A stretch of DNA of 64,000 nt from Comamonadaceae bacterium (GTDB taxonomy: Bacteria > Pseudomonadota > Gammaproteobacteria > Burkholderiales > Burkholderiaceae_C): assembly GCA_027488735.1 (NCBI GenBank), contig JAIYBB010000001.1, positions 124,001-188,000 on the forward strand, given 5' to 3'. The notes under the pieces are model-generated. The model saw only the letters and a program-made list of their open reading frames with translations, did no database searches and was not told the DNA's origin. The first letter of the stretch is position 1. Each line of letters opens with the position of its first letter. Shown here piece after piece: positions 1-13,095 of the stretch. The position numbers and the translations under genes are program-made.

Positions 1-249
1 TTGCAACAAATGCGGCAGCGTGATGATGGTCGGGCCTGCATCAAACGTGAAACCGTCTTGTTTGTGCACATAGGCGCGGCCACCGGGGGCATCCAATTTT
101 TCCAGCACCTGAACTTGGTAGCCCATCACGCTCAAGCGAATGGCGGCGGCCAAGCCGCCAAAGCCACTGCCAATGACGACGGCACGCGGCGAATGCCGAG
201 CCGTGGTTTCGCCGGGGGCGCGCTCGTTTTGTGTGCGAAAGGCATTCAT
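1..249 (-). CDS. crtI: Phytoene desaturase CrtI, N-terminal part (cut by window edge)
   Basis: The reverse strand from the ATG at 247-249 encodes about 83 residues that run off the left edge. The visible part has an FAD-binding Rossmann start (VVIGSGFGGLAAAIRL), then a charged residue ending the second strand (VLEKLDAPGGRAY) and the DAGPTIIT motif typical of CrtI-type carotenoid desaturases. The enzyme introduces double bonds into phytoene for spheroidene/spirilloxanthin-type carotenoids. The start overlaps the puhE stop by 4 bases (ATGA), so it is probably co-transcribed with the puh genes. CrtD is a related alternative, but the DAGPTIIT segment fits CrtI better. Confidence 0.85.
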   Translation of the reverse strand, partial: MNAFRTQNERAPGETTARHSPRAVVIGSGFGGLAAAIRLSVMGYQVQVLEKLDAPGGRAYVHKQDGFTFDAGPTIITLPHLLQ

Positions 250-1097
250 GCGGGGTCTGCTTGGTTGGCTGCATTGACCGGCACTATGACCGGCGTTGTG
301 GTGTCTATCAATGGTGTGCGTGTCGCGGCATACGGACTGCGCTTCATGGCCCAGCCCCACAGGCGTTGCAGCGGCAGTGCAAACACCATCAACACATGTT
401 CGATGATGGCCAAGCCCAGCAGCGACGACAGCAACACCCAGCCGGTGCTGATGATCACCGCGCCAGTGTGCAGTTCCCAGACCATCCACGACCAGACCAC
501 CACCGACAGGGCCATGGTGAAAAAGAAGAATGAGCTGACACGGCCACTTTTGAAATAGCTACCGATGTAGCGCAGGTGCACCGGCAAATATTGTTCGCCG
601 ACTTGTGGCACACCAAAAAATAAATTGAGTTTGGCGCTCAAGCGCATGCACCACAGCAATGCGTAGGTGCACAAGGCGACATGGTTGGGCTGGCCTTGTT
701 GCAAAGCCAACAACACGCCAAAGTTAAACAGCAAGGCCAACTCGTGGTAGAGCAGCGCCATGACCGATTGACCGAAGCGGCGATGGATGCCCAGACCGGG
801 ATCCAACGGCGTGCGACGCGGGCCAGCCAGCCAACCCGTGAGAAAGGCCATTTCATGCCAACTCCACATGGCGATCACGCTGACAAAGCCGATATAGGCG
901 TTGGTCACGGAATGCGACCGCATGCTGAGTGAAGCGGTCCACAAGCTCAGGCCCAGCAAAAAACTCAGACAAAACATGCTCCAACGAAAGGTGGAGGAGG
1001 GGAGGCGCACCAGCCACAAAATGGCACCCGTGCCCAACCACCAGCAAAACACCGCAAACAAACTGGCGCCAAGCGTGGTGGTGAAAAAATCAGTCAT
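246..1097 (-). CDS. puhE: Photosynthetic complex assembly protein PuhE (DUF3623)
   Basis: This 283-residue integral membrane protein has about seven hydrophobic segments and the conserved WHEMAFLTGWLAGPRR region of the PuhE/DUF3623 family. PuhE is found only in PGCs and helps reaction-centre/light-harvesting complex assembly; its exact role is poorly known. It lies 12 bases downstream of acsF, and its last codons overlap crtI. The length is normal for the family. The identification rests on both sequence and its fixed position next to acsF and puhABC. Confidence 0.9.
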   Translation of the reverse strand: MTDFFTTTLGASLFAVFCWWLGTGAILWLVRLPSSTFRWSMFCLSFLLGLSLWTASLSMRSHSVTNAYIGFVSVIAMWSWHEMAFLTGWLAGPRRTPLDPGLGIHRRFGQSVMALLYHELALLFNFGVLLALQQGQPNHVALCTYALLWCMRLSAKLNLFFGVPQVGEQYLPVHLRYIGSYFKSGRVSSFFFFTMALSVVVWSWMVWELHTGAVIISTGWVLLSSLLGLAIIEHVLMVFALPLQRLWGWAMKRSPYAATRTPLIDTTTPVIVPVNAANQADPA

Positions 1098-1109
1098 TCA
1101 AACAACCCA

Positions 1110-2222
1110 TCACCAAGTAGGCTGCATGCGGATGTCCGCAGGCAAGGTGTTTTTCTTGACCGGCAGCAGATACAGCCTACCGAAGGTAAACGCAGCTTGC
1201 ACAGCGGTAGTAGCGCGGCCTAACAAACCGATCACGCCGCCGCGCTCTTTGGCTTTGGCGTTGGCGATGGACAACTCAACCAGACGCGTCATGCCAGCGC
1301 GGAACGCGGGGTGGTCAATATCGACTTCCACCGGGAACACCTGGCGCGCAATGTCAGAGGTGATGCGAAACACTTCATAGTCGTATTCTGTGGATTCAAA
1401 GCCCATGGCTTCGTGCAGCAGCGGCCGTGTGTGGTCGCGCACATACATGGTGGCATACACCGCCAGAATGAAAAATCGGATCCACAGCAAATTGACACCG
1501 CGCAGCAAATCGGGGTTGGCCCGCATGATCAAGGCAAACGATTCGCCGTGGCGGAATTCGTCATTGCACCAACGCTCGAACCAGCGAAAGATCGGGTGAA
1601 AACGTTTGTCAGGGTGTTTTTCAAGCTGACGGTAAATCGTGATGTAACGCGCATAGCCGATTTTTTCGGACAGGTAGGTGGCGTAAAAAATGAATTTGGG
1701 TTTGAAGAAGGTGTAGGACTTGGTGCGCTTGAGTTGGCCCAGGTCAATGCCTAAATCAAAGTCGCGCAAGGACTGGTTGATGAAACCGGCGTGGCGGGAT
1801 TCGTCGCGCGCCATGAAGGTCATCAATTGTTTGATGTCCGGGTTCTTCACATGCTTGCGCACTTCGTTGTACAAAATGCAGCCGGAGAATTCGGAGGTGA
1901 GTGAGCTGATCAAAAAATCTAAAAATTCTTGGCGCATCTCTGGGGACAACTGTGGCATGAGTTCGCGCACTTCATCGGCGAATGCAGCGTCACGTTGAAA
2001 GTGGTCGTGGTTGTTGTCGCCTTCGTACTCTTTCATCATGATGTCCCACTCGGCGCGCACCGGTTCGATATTCAACTTGTCCATGGCGTCGAAATCGGTG
2101 GTGTAAAAGCGCGGACTGAGCACGGTGTTGCGTACCGCTTTGGCATTGGCGTCAGCAGCGTTTTCTACCGTGCCGATCAGCAATTCGACATGGTCAAAGT
2201 CAAGGGCGGCAGCTTGGGTCAT
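1110..2222 (-). CDS. acsF: Mg-protoporphyrin IX monomethyl ester oxidative cyclase AcsF (aerobic)
   Basis: The 370-residue protein is the O2-dependent di-iron cyclase that forms ring E of bacteriochlorophyll from Mg-protoporphyrin monomethyl ester. Di-iron ligands are visible as a glutamate in [13 protein letters not shown], an ExxRH in [10 protein letters not shown] and another in [10 protein letters not shown]. An aerobic cyclase and no bchE in the window suggests pigment synthesis under oxygen, although bchE could lie elsewhere. It sits between puhC (3-base gap) and puhE. The length matches betaproteobacterial AcsF. Confidence 0.96.
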   Translation of the reverse strand: MTQAAALDFDHVELLIGTVENAADANAKAVRNTVLSPRFYTTDFDAMDKLNIEPVRAEWDIMMKEYEGDNNHDHFQRDAAFADEVRELMPQLSPEMRQEFLDFLISSLTSEFSGCILYNEVRKHVKNPDIKQLMTFMARDESRHAGFINQSLRDFDLGIDLGQLKRTKSYTFFKPKFIFYATYLSEKIGYARYITIYRQLEKHPDKRFHPIFRWFERWCNDEFRHGESFALIMRANPDLLRGVNLLWIRFFILAVYATMYVRDHTRPLLHEAMGFESTEYDYEVFRITSDIARQVFPVEVDIDHPAFRAGMTRLVELSIANAKAKERGGVIGLLGRATTAVQAAFTFGRLYLLPVKKNTLPADIRMQPTW

Positions 2223-2225
2223 GGC

Positions 2226-2702
2226 TTACTCCTGGATAGTATTCTGAAAAGATGTGGCGTGAATATGCAAGCGGGCAAACGATGACATATTGGTCGGGCC
2301 GAAGGATTCAAGGTCGATGCGCACGCCGGTAGCCGGGTCGTTCAGTGTCAGGCGACCATCGGTGCGGCCGATGAGGTCAAACGCAGGGCCGGAGCCAATG
2401 CCACGGCGCATGCGTTCGCGCGACAAAGTGCGCAGCGTGCCGCGCACAAACCCTTGCTCGCCTTGGTAGCGGGCGATTTCCATTTGGCTATCGGCGTCCA
2501 GCACGGCAATGTCACCGTTCGGGCGGTCTTCAAACCGCAGTGTCAATTGCCAACTGACGGCGGCATCGTCTTGCGGTGCCACCATGCCTTGGCCGCGCAA
2601 CAAAGCCACCACCAACAGCACGCTGCTGAGAAAGCCGACAAAGATCCAACCGGTGAGACCGTGTTGTCCGGGCAGGTGTTGGTTGGAGATGGATTGGCTC
2701 AT
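2226..2702 (-). CDS. puhC: Photosynthetic complex assembly protein PuhC
   Basis: The 158-residue protein has one N-terminal membrane segment (about residues 17-36, GWIFVGFLSSVLLVVALLRG) and a periplasmic domain typical of PuhC, including the FVRGTLRTLSRER stretch. PuhC promotes assembly of the reaction centre-LH1 core. The start overlaps the puhB stop by 4 bases, indicating translational coupling. Small size and low overall conservation make the family call depend partly on the puhA-puhB-puhC order. Confidence 0.9.
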   Translation of the reverse strand: MSQSISNQHLPGQHGLTGWIFVGFLSSVLLVVALLRGQGMVAPQDDAAVSWQLTLRFEDRPNGDIAVLDADSQMEIARYQGEQGFVRGTLRTLSRERMRRGIGSGPAFDLIGRTDGRLTLNDPATGVRIDLESFGPTNMSSFARLHIHATSFQNTIQE

Positions 2703-3373
2703 GCGGTTACCGCCTGTGTGCTGCGTTGGTTCACAGTGAGCGAGGGCTGTTCATCGATGATGTCGCCCAACATGACGGGCACGCTGGGATTGGCTTCGCG
2801 CCAGGCTTGCACCAGGCGCTCGCCCACGCGCACCGCATCGGGTATGAGGCGCAAGCAAGGCTCGGGGTTTTTCAGCGCCCAAGGTTTGGCATGCGGCCAC
2901 AGGTTGAGCCAAGCGATGTGATCTTCTCCGGCGAGTTTGAGTGCAATGTCACCCGCGCCGTTTTTCAGGGGCTTGACGCTGGCCGCAGCCACCATGCGAA
3001 GCGGCAGATTGAAGGTCAGCGTCAACACAATACCGATTCGCATGACCACACGTTTGCTGGTCAGCGTGTACAAAGCCGTGCGCGCAGTCAACCAAGCCAG
3101 CCAGGTGAGCAAACCCAAGGCGGTCAGGCTCAAGGCCACGCTGGTGGCCAACGGCACCAGCAAACGCGCTTGAGGTTCGCCCAGCAAATACAAGGCTTGC
3201 AACACCACCATCACAGAAAAGTAAATGGCCAAGGTGCGCACATGAAAGACATGCAAAGCCAAGAGTTTCCAATCTGGCGTACCTTGCCACAACAGGCGTT
3301 CACCTGTTGGCAGTGCTTCAGGCAAACCGGGGGCTGCCTCGAACTCGTGTTCGTGGTGTGGATTGACGTTCAA
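2699..3373 (-). CDS. puhB: Photosynthetic complex assembly protein PuhB (PH-domain type)
   Basis: The 224-residue protein contains the LPTGERLLWQGTPDW start typical of PuhB, two or three hydrophobic segments (about residues 46-100) and a bacterial PH-like domain (TLTSKRVVMRIGIVLTLTFNLPLRMV). PuhB is a membrane assembly factor for the reaction centre. It overlaps puhA and puhC by 4 bases on each side, which shows a translationally coupled puhABC unit. Confidence 0.92.
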   Translation of the reverse strand: MNVNPHHEHEFEAAPGLPEALPTGERLLWQGTPDWKLLALHVFHVRTLAIYFSVMVVLQALYLLGEPQARLLVPLATSVALSLTALGLLTWLAWLTARTALYTLTSKRVVMRIGIVLTLTFNLPLRMVAAASVKPLKNGAGDIALKLAGEDHIAWLNLWPHAKPWALKNPEPCLRLIPDAVRVGERLVQAWREANPSVPVMLGDIIDEQPSLTVNQRSTQAVTA

Positions 3374-4131
3374 AACAGTGGCTCCTGACGTTCAGGCATC
3401 GCGTAGAGCGTGCCCGCACCGTAATAGGCTGTGATTTTTTCTTCTTCCAGCAAGGTGATTTGTGCGTCGCTTTTGGTCTTTGGCACGTTAGCAAACTGCG
3501 CCGACAAAATGGAAGATGTGTGCACACCGCGGCGGTTGATGCGTGCGAAAGTCATGGGCAGCAACACAGTGCCGCCCGAGTGCAAAGACACTTCGAGGTA
3601 GCGGAACATCATCTCGCAACGGTCTACCCACAGGTCTTTGACATGACCGGCTTCAAAGCGATCTAAACCATACACAGGCAAGCCGCGTGGGTCGATGTCA
3701 GGTGACATCACATCGTGGTCGGATGCAATACGCAAGGGAACGATTTTGATATCGCCGCCGTGGTAGAGGTCGGGTTCGTCCGCACGTGCAGCCCATGCAC
3801 CCGGGCCCACACCTGCGAGCAACGGGTCCCCCACTGGCTCTAGCGGTGCGCCCAACCAGCCATGCACAGGCTGGGCGGTGTAGCTGCCGTCAACACGGTT
3901 GACATCGGGCGCCAAGATTTCGCGGCCATCGGCCATTTTGAAGACCTTGGGCTCGGGCACGGGCCAGCCGATTTGCACCGGGCCACCTTGCAGGTGACCG
4001 TTGTCCATCGGATAGCCTTCGCGGTGGTTTTCCGCCAAGAGGTAATAAATCAGCCCTGCAAAGAAAATCCAAAACATATAGAGGACGATTTGGGCAACGT
4101 CCACATATTGGGTGATAGCACCAGTTTCCAT
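3370..4131 (-). CDS. puhA: Photosynthetic reaction centre H subunit PuhA
   Basis: The 253-residue protein has one N-terminal membrane helix (about residues 11-32, VAQIVLYMFWIFFAGLIYYL) followed by a cytoplasmic PRC-barrel-like domain that caps the reaction centre and governs electron and proton transfer to QB. The start METGAIT at 4131 was chosen because AAGGAG precedes it by 7 bases; the ATG two codons upstream is too close to that site. The gene follows lhaA by 31 bases and overlaps puhB. Confidence 0.95.
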   Translation of the reverse strand: METGAITQYVDVAQIVLYMFWIFFAGLIYYLLAENHREGYPMDNGHLQGGPVQIGWPVPEPKVFKMADGREILAPDVNRVDGSYTAQPVHGWLGAPLEPVGDPLLAGVGPGAWAARADEPDLYHGGDIKIVPLRIASDHDVMSPDIDPRGLPVYGLDRFEAGHVKDLWVDRCEMMFRYLEVSLHSGGTVLLPMTFARINRRGVHTSSILSAQFANVPKTKSDAQITLLEEEKITAYYGAGTLYAMPERQEPLF

Positions 4132-4162
4132 GCTCATTCTCCTTTTAAGCGCGCAAAAAAAG

Positions 4163-5587
4163 TCAGCCAGGCAGTTCAGCCAAACCAAAGCGGGTGTCCT
4201 TTGATGCATTGGTTTGTCGCTTGCGACTCACCAATGGACCCAAGGCGATCAACACACAAAACAACATGTACATCTCAATGTGAAACACCACGCTGTAACC
4301 CGTGACAGGTGAGACCAACGCCTCACCCAACATGCCTTGTTCTGCCAGATGCCCGACCACATCGCGTATGACACCACCCAAGGCCATGGCAATGCCTGTG
4401 GCCGTGGCTTGCACCGCACCCCAAGCACCCAACACCATGCCTGCATGCAATGAATCGGTCATCGCCATCGCAGACAACAACATGCCGACAGCAAACAAAC
4501 CTCCGCCAAACCCGATCAAGGTGGCCCCTGTTTGAAACAGCAGCGTTGAATTGAGCGGTGCAGAAAAAATGACACAGGCAAAGGCGGGCAAACCAATGAG
4601 CGCGCCCAACGCAGCCAAGCGGTAGGCATCCATGCCACGCGACATGAAGCGAGCAGACAAGGCAAACGCCAGCAATGCACCTGTGGAGGTGAGGGCGGTC
4701 AAGGCGCTGGTGAGGCTGACATCCAAGCCCAGCACTTGTGCGCCGTAGGGCTCAAGCACGATGTCTTGCATGCTGAAGGCGGCCGTGCCCAGACCCACGG
4801 TCCACAAAAAACGGCGCATTTTTGGCAATGCCATCAGCATGCGCCACTGCTGGGAAAACCCATCGGGTTCGCGTTTGCCGCGACGACTGCCGCGTGCCTC
4901 TTGTTTCCACAACGACAGCAGGTTGAGCGCCGCCACCAACACCGCGCAACCCTGCACCACTTGAATGAGTTTTTGTGGCGAGAAATCAGTGAGCAACACA
5001 CTGAGTGCGGCGCTGCCAACTATCAGTCCTAGCAATTGCATGGCGTACATGAGAGCCACGACACGCGGGCGTTTGTCCACGGGAGAAATGTCAGAGGCCA
5101 AGGCCAAGCCTGCGGTCTGTGTGATTTGCATGCCGGCACCGACACACAAAAACGCCATGGCCGCGCCCAAACGAATCACCCACACATAGCCTTCGCGCGG
5201 CTCGGACAAACCCAGCAGGGCGAAGGGCATGATGGCCAAACCGCCGAACATCAAGATGGTGCCCATCCACATGTACGGAATACGTCTGAGCCCCAGCGCC
5301 GAAGGATGGGTATCGCTGCGGTAACCGATCATGGCGCGCAGCGGCGCAAATACCAAGGGCAAGGCCACCGACAAAGCCACCCACCAAGCGGGCACTTGCA
5401 ATTCAATGATCATCACCCGGTTGAGCGTGCCCACCAGCAAAGCCATGGCCATGCCGACAGACAACTGAAATAAAGCGAGTCGAAACAAGCGCGCCAGCGG
5501 CAAATCCGGTGAAGCAGCGTCCGCGAACGGCACGTACTGCATCATCAAGGATTGCATCCATACCGGTGGGCGCATGCTGCGTTTCAT
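4163..5587 (-). CDS. lhaA: Light-harvesting complex assembly protein LhaA (PucC/BCD family)
   Basis: The 474-residue MFS-type membrane protein of the PucC/LhaA family (about 12 hydrophobic helices) is thought to deliver bacteriochlorophyll during LH1 assembly. Family features include the APLRAMIGYRSDTHPSALGLRR loop after helix 2 and the MQDIVLEPYGAQVLG segment. The reading frame is open much further upstream, but MKRSM at 5587 gives the family length and overlaps the bchM stop by 4 bases (ATGA), the same coupling as elsewhere in this operon. Confidence 0.93.
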   Translation of the reverse strand: MKRSMRPPVWMQSLMMQYVPFADAASPDLPLARLFRLALFQLSVGMAMALLVGTLNRVMIIELQVPAWWVALSVALPLVFAPLRAMIGYRSDTHPSALGLRRIPYMWMGTILMFGGLAIMPFALLGLSEPREGYVWVIRLGAAMAFLCVGAGMQITQTAGLALASDISPVDKRPRVVALMYAMQLLGLIVGSAALSVLLTDFSPQKLIQVVQGCAVLVAALNLLSLWKQEARGSRRGKREPDGFSQQWRMLMALPKMRRFLWTVGLGTAAFSMQDIVLEPYGAQVLGLDVSLTSALTALTSTGALLAFALSARFMSRGMDAYRLAALGALIGLPAFACVIFSAPLNSTLLFQTGATLIGFGGGLFAVGMLLSAMAMTDSLHAGMVLGAWGAVQATATGIAMALGGVIRDVVGHLAEQGMLGEALVSPVTGYSVVFHIEMYMLFCVLIALGPLVSRKRQTNASKDTRFGLAELPG

Positions 5588-6309
5588 CGCTTCACCCACT
5601 CCCACGCTTGCGAGGTGTAAAAACCGCTGGAGACGCGTTGCATGCGTTGTGGCTGCCAGCCGTGGTGACGCACCGCGCGTTCGATGTAGACATGCAAAGT
5701 CGATTGGCGAACCGGTGCCAATTGCGGCGAGCGGTCGGTACGCGGAAACAAGCGCCCCATGGCGTGCATGGTCGCCAGCAATGGTGAATGCGGCGCGAAC
5801 GTGAACAAAATGGAATGCTTGGTGCGCTTGCTGAGCGACTCGAACGCATTGGCGATGTCTTGGGTGTCGTAGTGGATGAGTGAATCCATGCACACCACAT
5901 GGTCAAATTCGCCGTGCTCGGCAGACAACATGTCGCCTGCCAAAAATTCGATACGGCCACCGCGCGCAGACAAGCTGGGATCGGCCAGCAGGTCTTGGGC
6001 ATGGCGTTCACGTGCCAGGTTCACCAGCGTGGGTGACAAATCGATAGCCACCACATGCGCGCCGCGCTTCATGGCTTCTTGCGCCAGCGCGCCGGTGCCG
6101 CAACCGGCATCGAGCAAACGCAAGCCGCTCATGTCCTCGGGCAACCAGGACAACAAGTTGTTGCGCATCTGGTCGCGGCCTTTGCGTACCGTGGCGCGAA
6201 TGCGTCCTACCGGCGCGTTAGAGGTCAGGACCTCCCAGGCCTTGGCAGCGGTGCGATCGAAATAGGTTTCGATCTGGCCGCGACGCTCGACATAACTGGC
6301 GTGGTTCAT
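5584..6309 (-). CDS. bchM: Mg-protoporphyrin O-methyltransferase BchM
   Basis: The 241-residue SAM-dependent methyltransferase methylates the C13 propionate of Mg-protoporphyrin IX, just before the AcsF step. Motif I of the SAM fold is LLDAGCGTGALAQEA, followed by VVAIDLSPTLV and the family-typical DHVVCMDSLIHYD. The start MNHASYV at 6309 is preferred over an upstream one because it lies one base after the bchL stop. The stop overlaps lhaA. Confidence 0.95.
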   Translation of the reverse strand: MNHASYVERRGQIETYFDRTAAKAWEVLTSNAPVGRIRATVRKGRDQMRNNLLSWLPEDMSGLRLLDAGCGTGALAQEAMKRGAHVVAIDLSPTLVNLARERHAQDLLADPSLSARGGRIEFLAGDMLSAEHGEFDHVVCMDSLIHYDTQDIANAFESLSKRTKHSILFTFAPHSPLLATMHAMGRLFPRTDRSPQLAPVRQSTLHVYIERAVRHHGWQPQRMQRVSSGFYTSQAWEWVKR

Positions 6310-6310
6310 G

Positions 6311-8865
<2,555 letters not shown>

Positions 8866-8877
8866 GTGTGGTTGTCC

Positions 8878-10679
<1,802 letters not shown>

Positions 10680-10731
10680 GGCTGAAAAAGAGAAAAATCC
10701 ATGAACTGACTGTAGGCTCTGAATGCCAATG

Positions 10732-10749
10732 TGTCAACTTGAATTGACG
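10732..10749. promoter_or_regulatory. PpsR/CrtJ-type operator, bchF-proximal
   Basis: TGTCA-ACTTGAAT-TGACG matches the PpsR consensus TGT-N12-ACA (extended TGTCA-N8-TGACA) with one mismatch in the last base. It lies 53 bases upstream of the bchF start, the nearer of two boxes to bchF. Paired boxes allow cooperative PpsR binding in relatives. Confidence 0.75.
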
Positions 10750-10771
10750 TTATTTAAAGATGACATAATTG

Positions 10772-10781
10772 GGGTTTTCCC
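10772..10781. promoter_or_regulatory. GGG-N4-CCC motif between the two PpsR boxes
   Basis: GGGTTTTCCC, in the wider context GGGTTTTCCCTAGT, lies between the two PpsR boxes. The exact reverse complement of the 14-base string occurs at 24524-24537 before tspO, and variants occur at the dxs and bchG promoters. The binding factor is unknown; calling it regulatory is an inference from recurrence. Confidence 0.4.
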
Positions 10782-10792
10782 TAGTCACTGAC

Positions 10793-10810
10793 TGTCAAAA
10801 AAGCTTGACA
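10793..10810. promoter_or_regulatory. PpsR/CrtJ-type operator, aerR-proximal
   Basis: TGTCA-AAAAAGCT-TGACA is a perfect match to the extended PpsR consensus. It lies about 32 bases upstream of the chosen aerR start and 43 bases from the first box. This suggests repression of both divergent units and autoregulation of the aerR-ppsR operon. Confidence 0.8.
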
Positions 10811-10842
10811 CTTTGTGACTTCTTTATTTGACTAAAGCAAGC

Positions 10843-11661
10843 ATGTGGGCAGGGGTTCAAGTGCAAGACACGATCATTTCCGAAATCCGCACACCTCTGC
10901 GTCAAGCCTTGGTGTCGCATGTCATTCCGCAACTGGTCGATACCGCGGTTTACACCAAAAAAACGATGTTGCCCGCCCATAGTGTGGCCCTCGGTCAGGT
11001 TTGTGTGTCACCAGACTATGCCGCGCCCGAAGCCTATGCGCGCTCGTTGCTGGCGCAAGATTTCGATATCGAAAGCCTGTATCTGGACACCATTCCCGAG
11101 ACCGCACGCCTGTTCCATGATTGGTGGGAAGCCGATGACATTGACTTCATCCAAGTCACCAGTGGCATATTTCGCCTAGAGGAATTGGTCTACAGCCTGA
11201 GCGCTGAATTCGTCATGGGCATGCAAAAACCCAAGCCAGCCAGCTCATTGAGTGCTTTGTTGGTCAGGCCGCCAGGCGCGCAGCACTCTCTGGGTTTGTT
11301 GCTGTTGTCGCAATATTTCAAGCGTTATGGCTGGCAAGTCTTCAGTGCCAACCAGTTCACCGAGGAAGACATGGGATTTGCAGTACGCTCAGAATGGGTG
11401 GATGTGTTGGGCTTTTCGGTGTCTGAAGACCGCCAAATTCCGGCGTTGAAAAAAACCATCGCGAGTTTGCGCAAACAATCGGGTAACCCGCATATGTTGG
11501 TCATGGCAGGAGGCCCTTTGTTGCTTTTACAGCCTAACTTGGCCGATCTGGTGGGTGCGGATTTCTCGTGCTTGCGGGCAGACCAGGCACAAGCGCTGGC
11601 GCTTGAAAAAGTAAAGCAGTGCCAAAACCATTCAGGGGTCAGGGCAAGTCGTGAACCTTAA
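10843..11661 (+). CDS. ppaA: AerR/PpaA-type B12-binding antirepressor of PpsR
   Basis: The protein of about 272 residues matches the AerR/PpaA family. It has a B12-binding-fold C-terminal half with the cobalamin-contacting histidine region RPPGAQHSLGLLLLSQYF, followed by YGWQVFSANQ and DVLGFSVSEDRQ. In relatives it binds cobalamin and counteracts PpsR/CrtJ in a light-dependent way. The start is uncertain: ATG 10843 has no good ribosome site, while GTG 10861 is preceded by AGGGG. It overlaps the ppsR start by 11 bases. Confidence 0.85.
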   Translation: MWAGVQVQDTIISEIRTPLRQALVSHVIPQLVDTAVYTKKTMLPAHSVALGQVCVSPDYAAPEAYARSLLAQDFDIESLYLDTIPETARLFHDWWEADDIDFIQVTSGIFRLEELVYSLSAEFVMGMQKPKPASSLSALLVRPPGAQHSLGLLLLSQYFKRYGWQVFSANQFTEEDMGFAVRSEWVDVLGFSVSEDRQIPALKKTIASLRKQSGNPHMLVMAGGPLLLLQPNLADLVGADFSCLRADQAQALALEKVKQCQNHSGVRASREP

Positions 11662-13042
11662 CGCTTTACCGCCCGAGCAAGTTCAAAGCCTGTTGTCGGC
11701 TTTGTCTGACGTCATTATTCTGACGGATGCAAAGGGCCATATTCAAGACATTCAAGTCAGTGGCAAAGAACTGCAGCGCCTGCACCTCGATGAGTGGAAG
11801 GGCAAAAACCTGTCCGAAGTCTCCAGCTTAGACAGCCTGGAAAAAATTCGACAGTTGTTTGTGCCACCCAAAGCGGACACATCCAACGCTTGGCGGCATG
11901 TCAATTTGCGGGGCCCCGCCGACACCGATGTGCCCTTGCAAATCATGTCGGTGGCATTTGCCCAGAACACCCAATTTTGGTTGTTTGGGCGCGACTTGAC
12001 TGGCGTGTCGCAAATGCAGAAGCGTTTGGTCGATGCGCACCAATCGATGGAGCGCGATTACCTGCGCTTGCGTCACATGGAAGCGCGCTACCGTTTGCTG
12101 TTTGAGTCTGTGGCTGATCCGATGTTGGTGGTCGATGTGGCACAGCGGCGCGTGATGGAGGCCAACCATGCTGCGCAATCTGTGCTAAGGGATGCCGTCA
12201 AGCGCTTGCCCGGCACCGATATCGCCCAATGTTTTGAGCCCCATTCGAGGGACAGTTTGGATGCGTTGCTGCGTTCGAGCCAAGCCTCGGGACGCACGGA
12301 AACCGCGCGTGTGCGCACCTTCAAAGCCACAGAAGACTGCCAGATGTACGCCTCGGTGTTTGTACAAGAAGGCGGCCCGCAATTTTTATTGCGTTTGCAA
12401 GCCATGGTCTCACAACGCAGCGCCAAGTCTGTGGCAAATGCCGTTGCCGATGAATGGTTCAGCAATGCCTTGGAAAACGCGCCCATCGGTTTCATTGTGA
12501 CCGACCGCAGTGGTTTGATCAAAGCGGGGAATGCCGAAATTTGCGCCATGTTGGGCTTGAGCACCAGCAGTCAATTGGTGGATAAAAATCTGGAAGATTA
12601 TTTGGCGCGCGGCTCGGTCGATTTGGGTGTCTTGCTCAACAATTTGCGTCAGTCCCGCATCCTCAGAGGATTCGCCACCGAACTGCGCAGCGTGGCGGGC
12701 GTGCAGTTGGCGGTGGACATGGCCGCAGTCACTTTGGTGGCTGATGAGCTGACCTACGGTTTTTTCATCCGCGATATCCGGCTTGGCGGTGGCCGCGAAA
12801 AATCCGCCACCTCCGGCATGGCCGATTCGGTGGAGCAACTGTCGCAATTGGTCGGGCGCATGCCGATGAAGGACATTGTTGGCGAGACCAGCACCATGAT
12901 TGAGCGCATGTGTATACAGGCTGCCTTGGAACTCACGCACAACAACCGCGCTTCAGCGGCTGAAATGCTGGGCTTATCGCGCCAAAGTCTGTATGTGAAA
13001 TTGCACCGGTATGGCATGGTGTCTGAAATTGACTCAGAGTAA
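11651..13042 (+). CDS. ppsR: Transcriptional repressor PpsR/CrtJ
   Basis: The 463-residue protein begins at GTG 11651. It has the PpsR layout: an N-terminal domain, PAS domains (about residues 150-250 and 270-390) and a C-terminal Fis-type helix-turn-helix (LTHNNRASAAEMLGLSRQSLYVKLHRYGM). A cysteine at about residue 421 in the helix-turn-helix region corresponds to the redox-sensitive cysteine of CrtJ/PpsR. It represses PGC promoters at TGT-N12-ACA boxes under oxic conditions. It is translationally coupled to the antirepressor gene upstream. Confidence 0.95.
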   Translation: MNLNALPPEQVQSLLSALSDVIILTDAKGHIQDIQVSGKELQRLHLDEWKGKNLSEVSSLDSLEKIRQLFVPPKADTSNAWRHVNLRGPADTDVPLQIMSVAFAQNTQFWLFGRDLTGVSQMQKRLVDAHQSMERDYLRLRHMEARYRLLFESVADPMLVVDVAQRRVMEANHAAQSVLRDAVKRLPGTDIAQCFEPHSRDSLDALLRSSQASGRTETARVRTFKATEDCQMYASVFVQEGGPQFLLRLQAMVSQRSAKSVANAVADEWFSNALENAPIGFIVTDRSGLIKAGNAEICAMLGLSTSSQLVDKNLEDYLARGSVDLGVLLNNLRQSRILRGFATELRSVAGVQLAVDMAAVTLVADELTYGFFIRDIRLGGGREKSATSGMADSVEQLSQLVGRMPMKDIVGETSTMIERMCIQAALELTHNNRASAAEMLGLSRQSLYVKLHRYGMVSEIDSE

Positions 13043-13046
13043 ACCC
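13037..13046. promoter_or_regulatory. Degenerate GGG-N4-CCC motif before bchG
   Basis: GAGTAAACCC (followed by TAG) overlaps the ppsR stop codon and lies 17 bases before the bchG PpsR box. One base of the left GGG arm is changed. It is the weakest member of the motif set and may be chance. Confidence 0.25.
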
Positions 13047-13063
13047 TAGCCGCCTCTAAAAAG

Positions 13064-13081
13064 CGTCAACTTAGATTGACA
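13064..13081. promoter_or_regulatory. PpsR/CrtJ-type operator before bchG
   Basis: CGTCA-ACTTAGAT-TGACA matches the extended consensus except for the first base. It is 14 bases before the bchG ATG. An extra TGTCA half-site at 13090-13094 follows. Its position suggests that bchG-bchP can be controlled separately from aerR-ppsR. Confidence 0.7.
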
Positions 13082-13095
13082 TTTAACGCTGTCAA

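Noticed and set aside
5588..5893. Upstream extension of lhaA into bchM
   Set aside because: The extended part is antisense-like low-complexity sequence in the wrong frame of bchM; MKRSM at 5587 gives the family length and the ATGA overlap.
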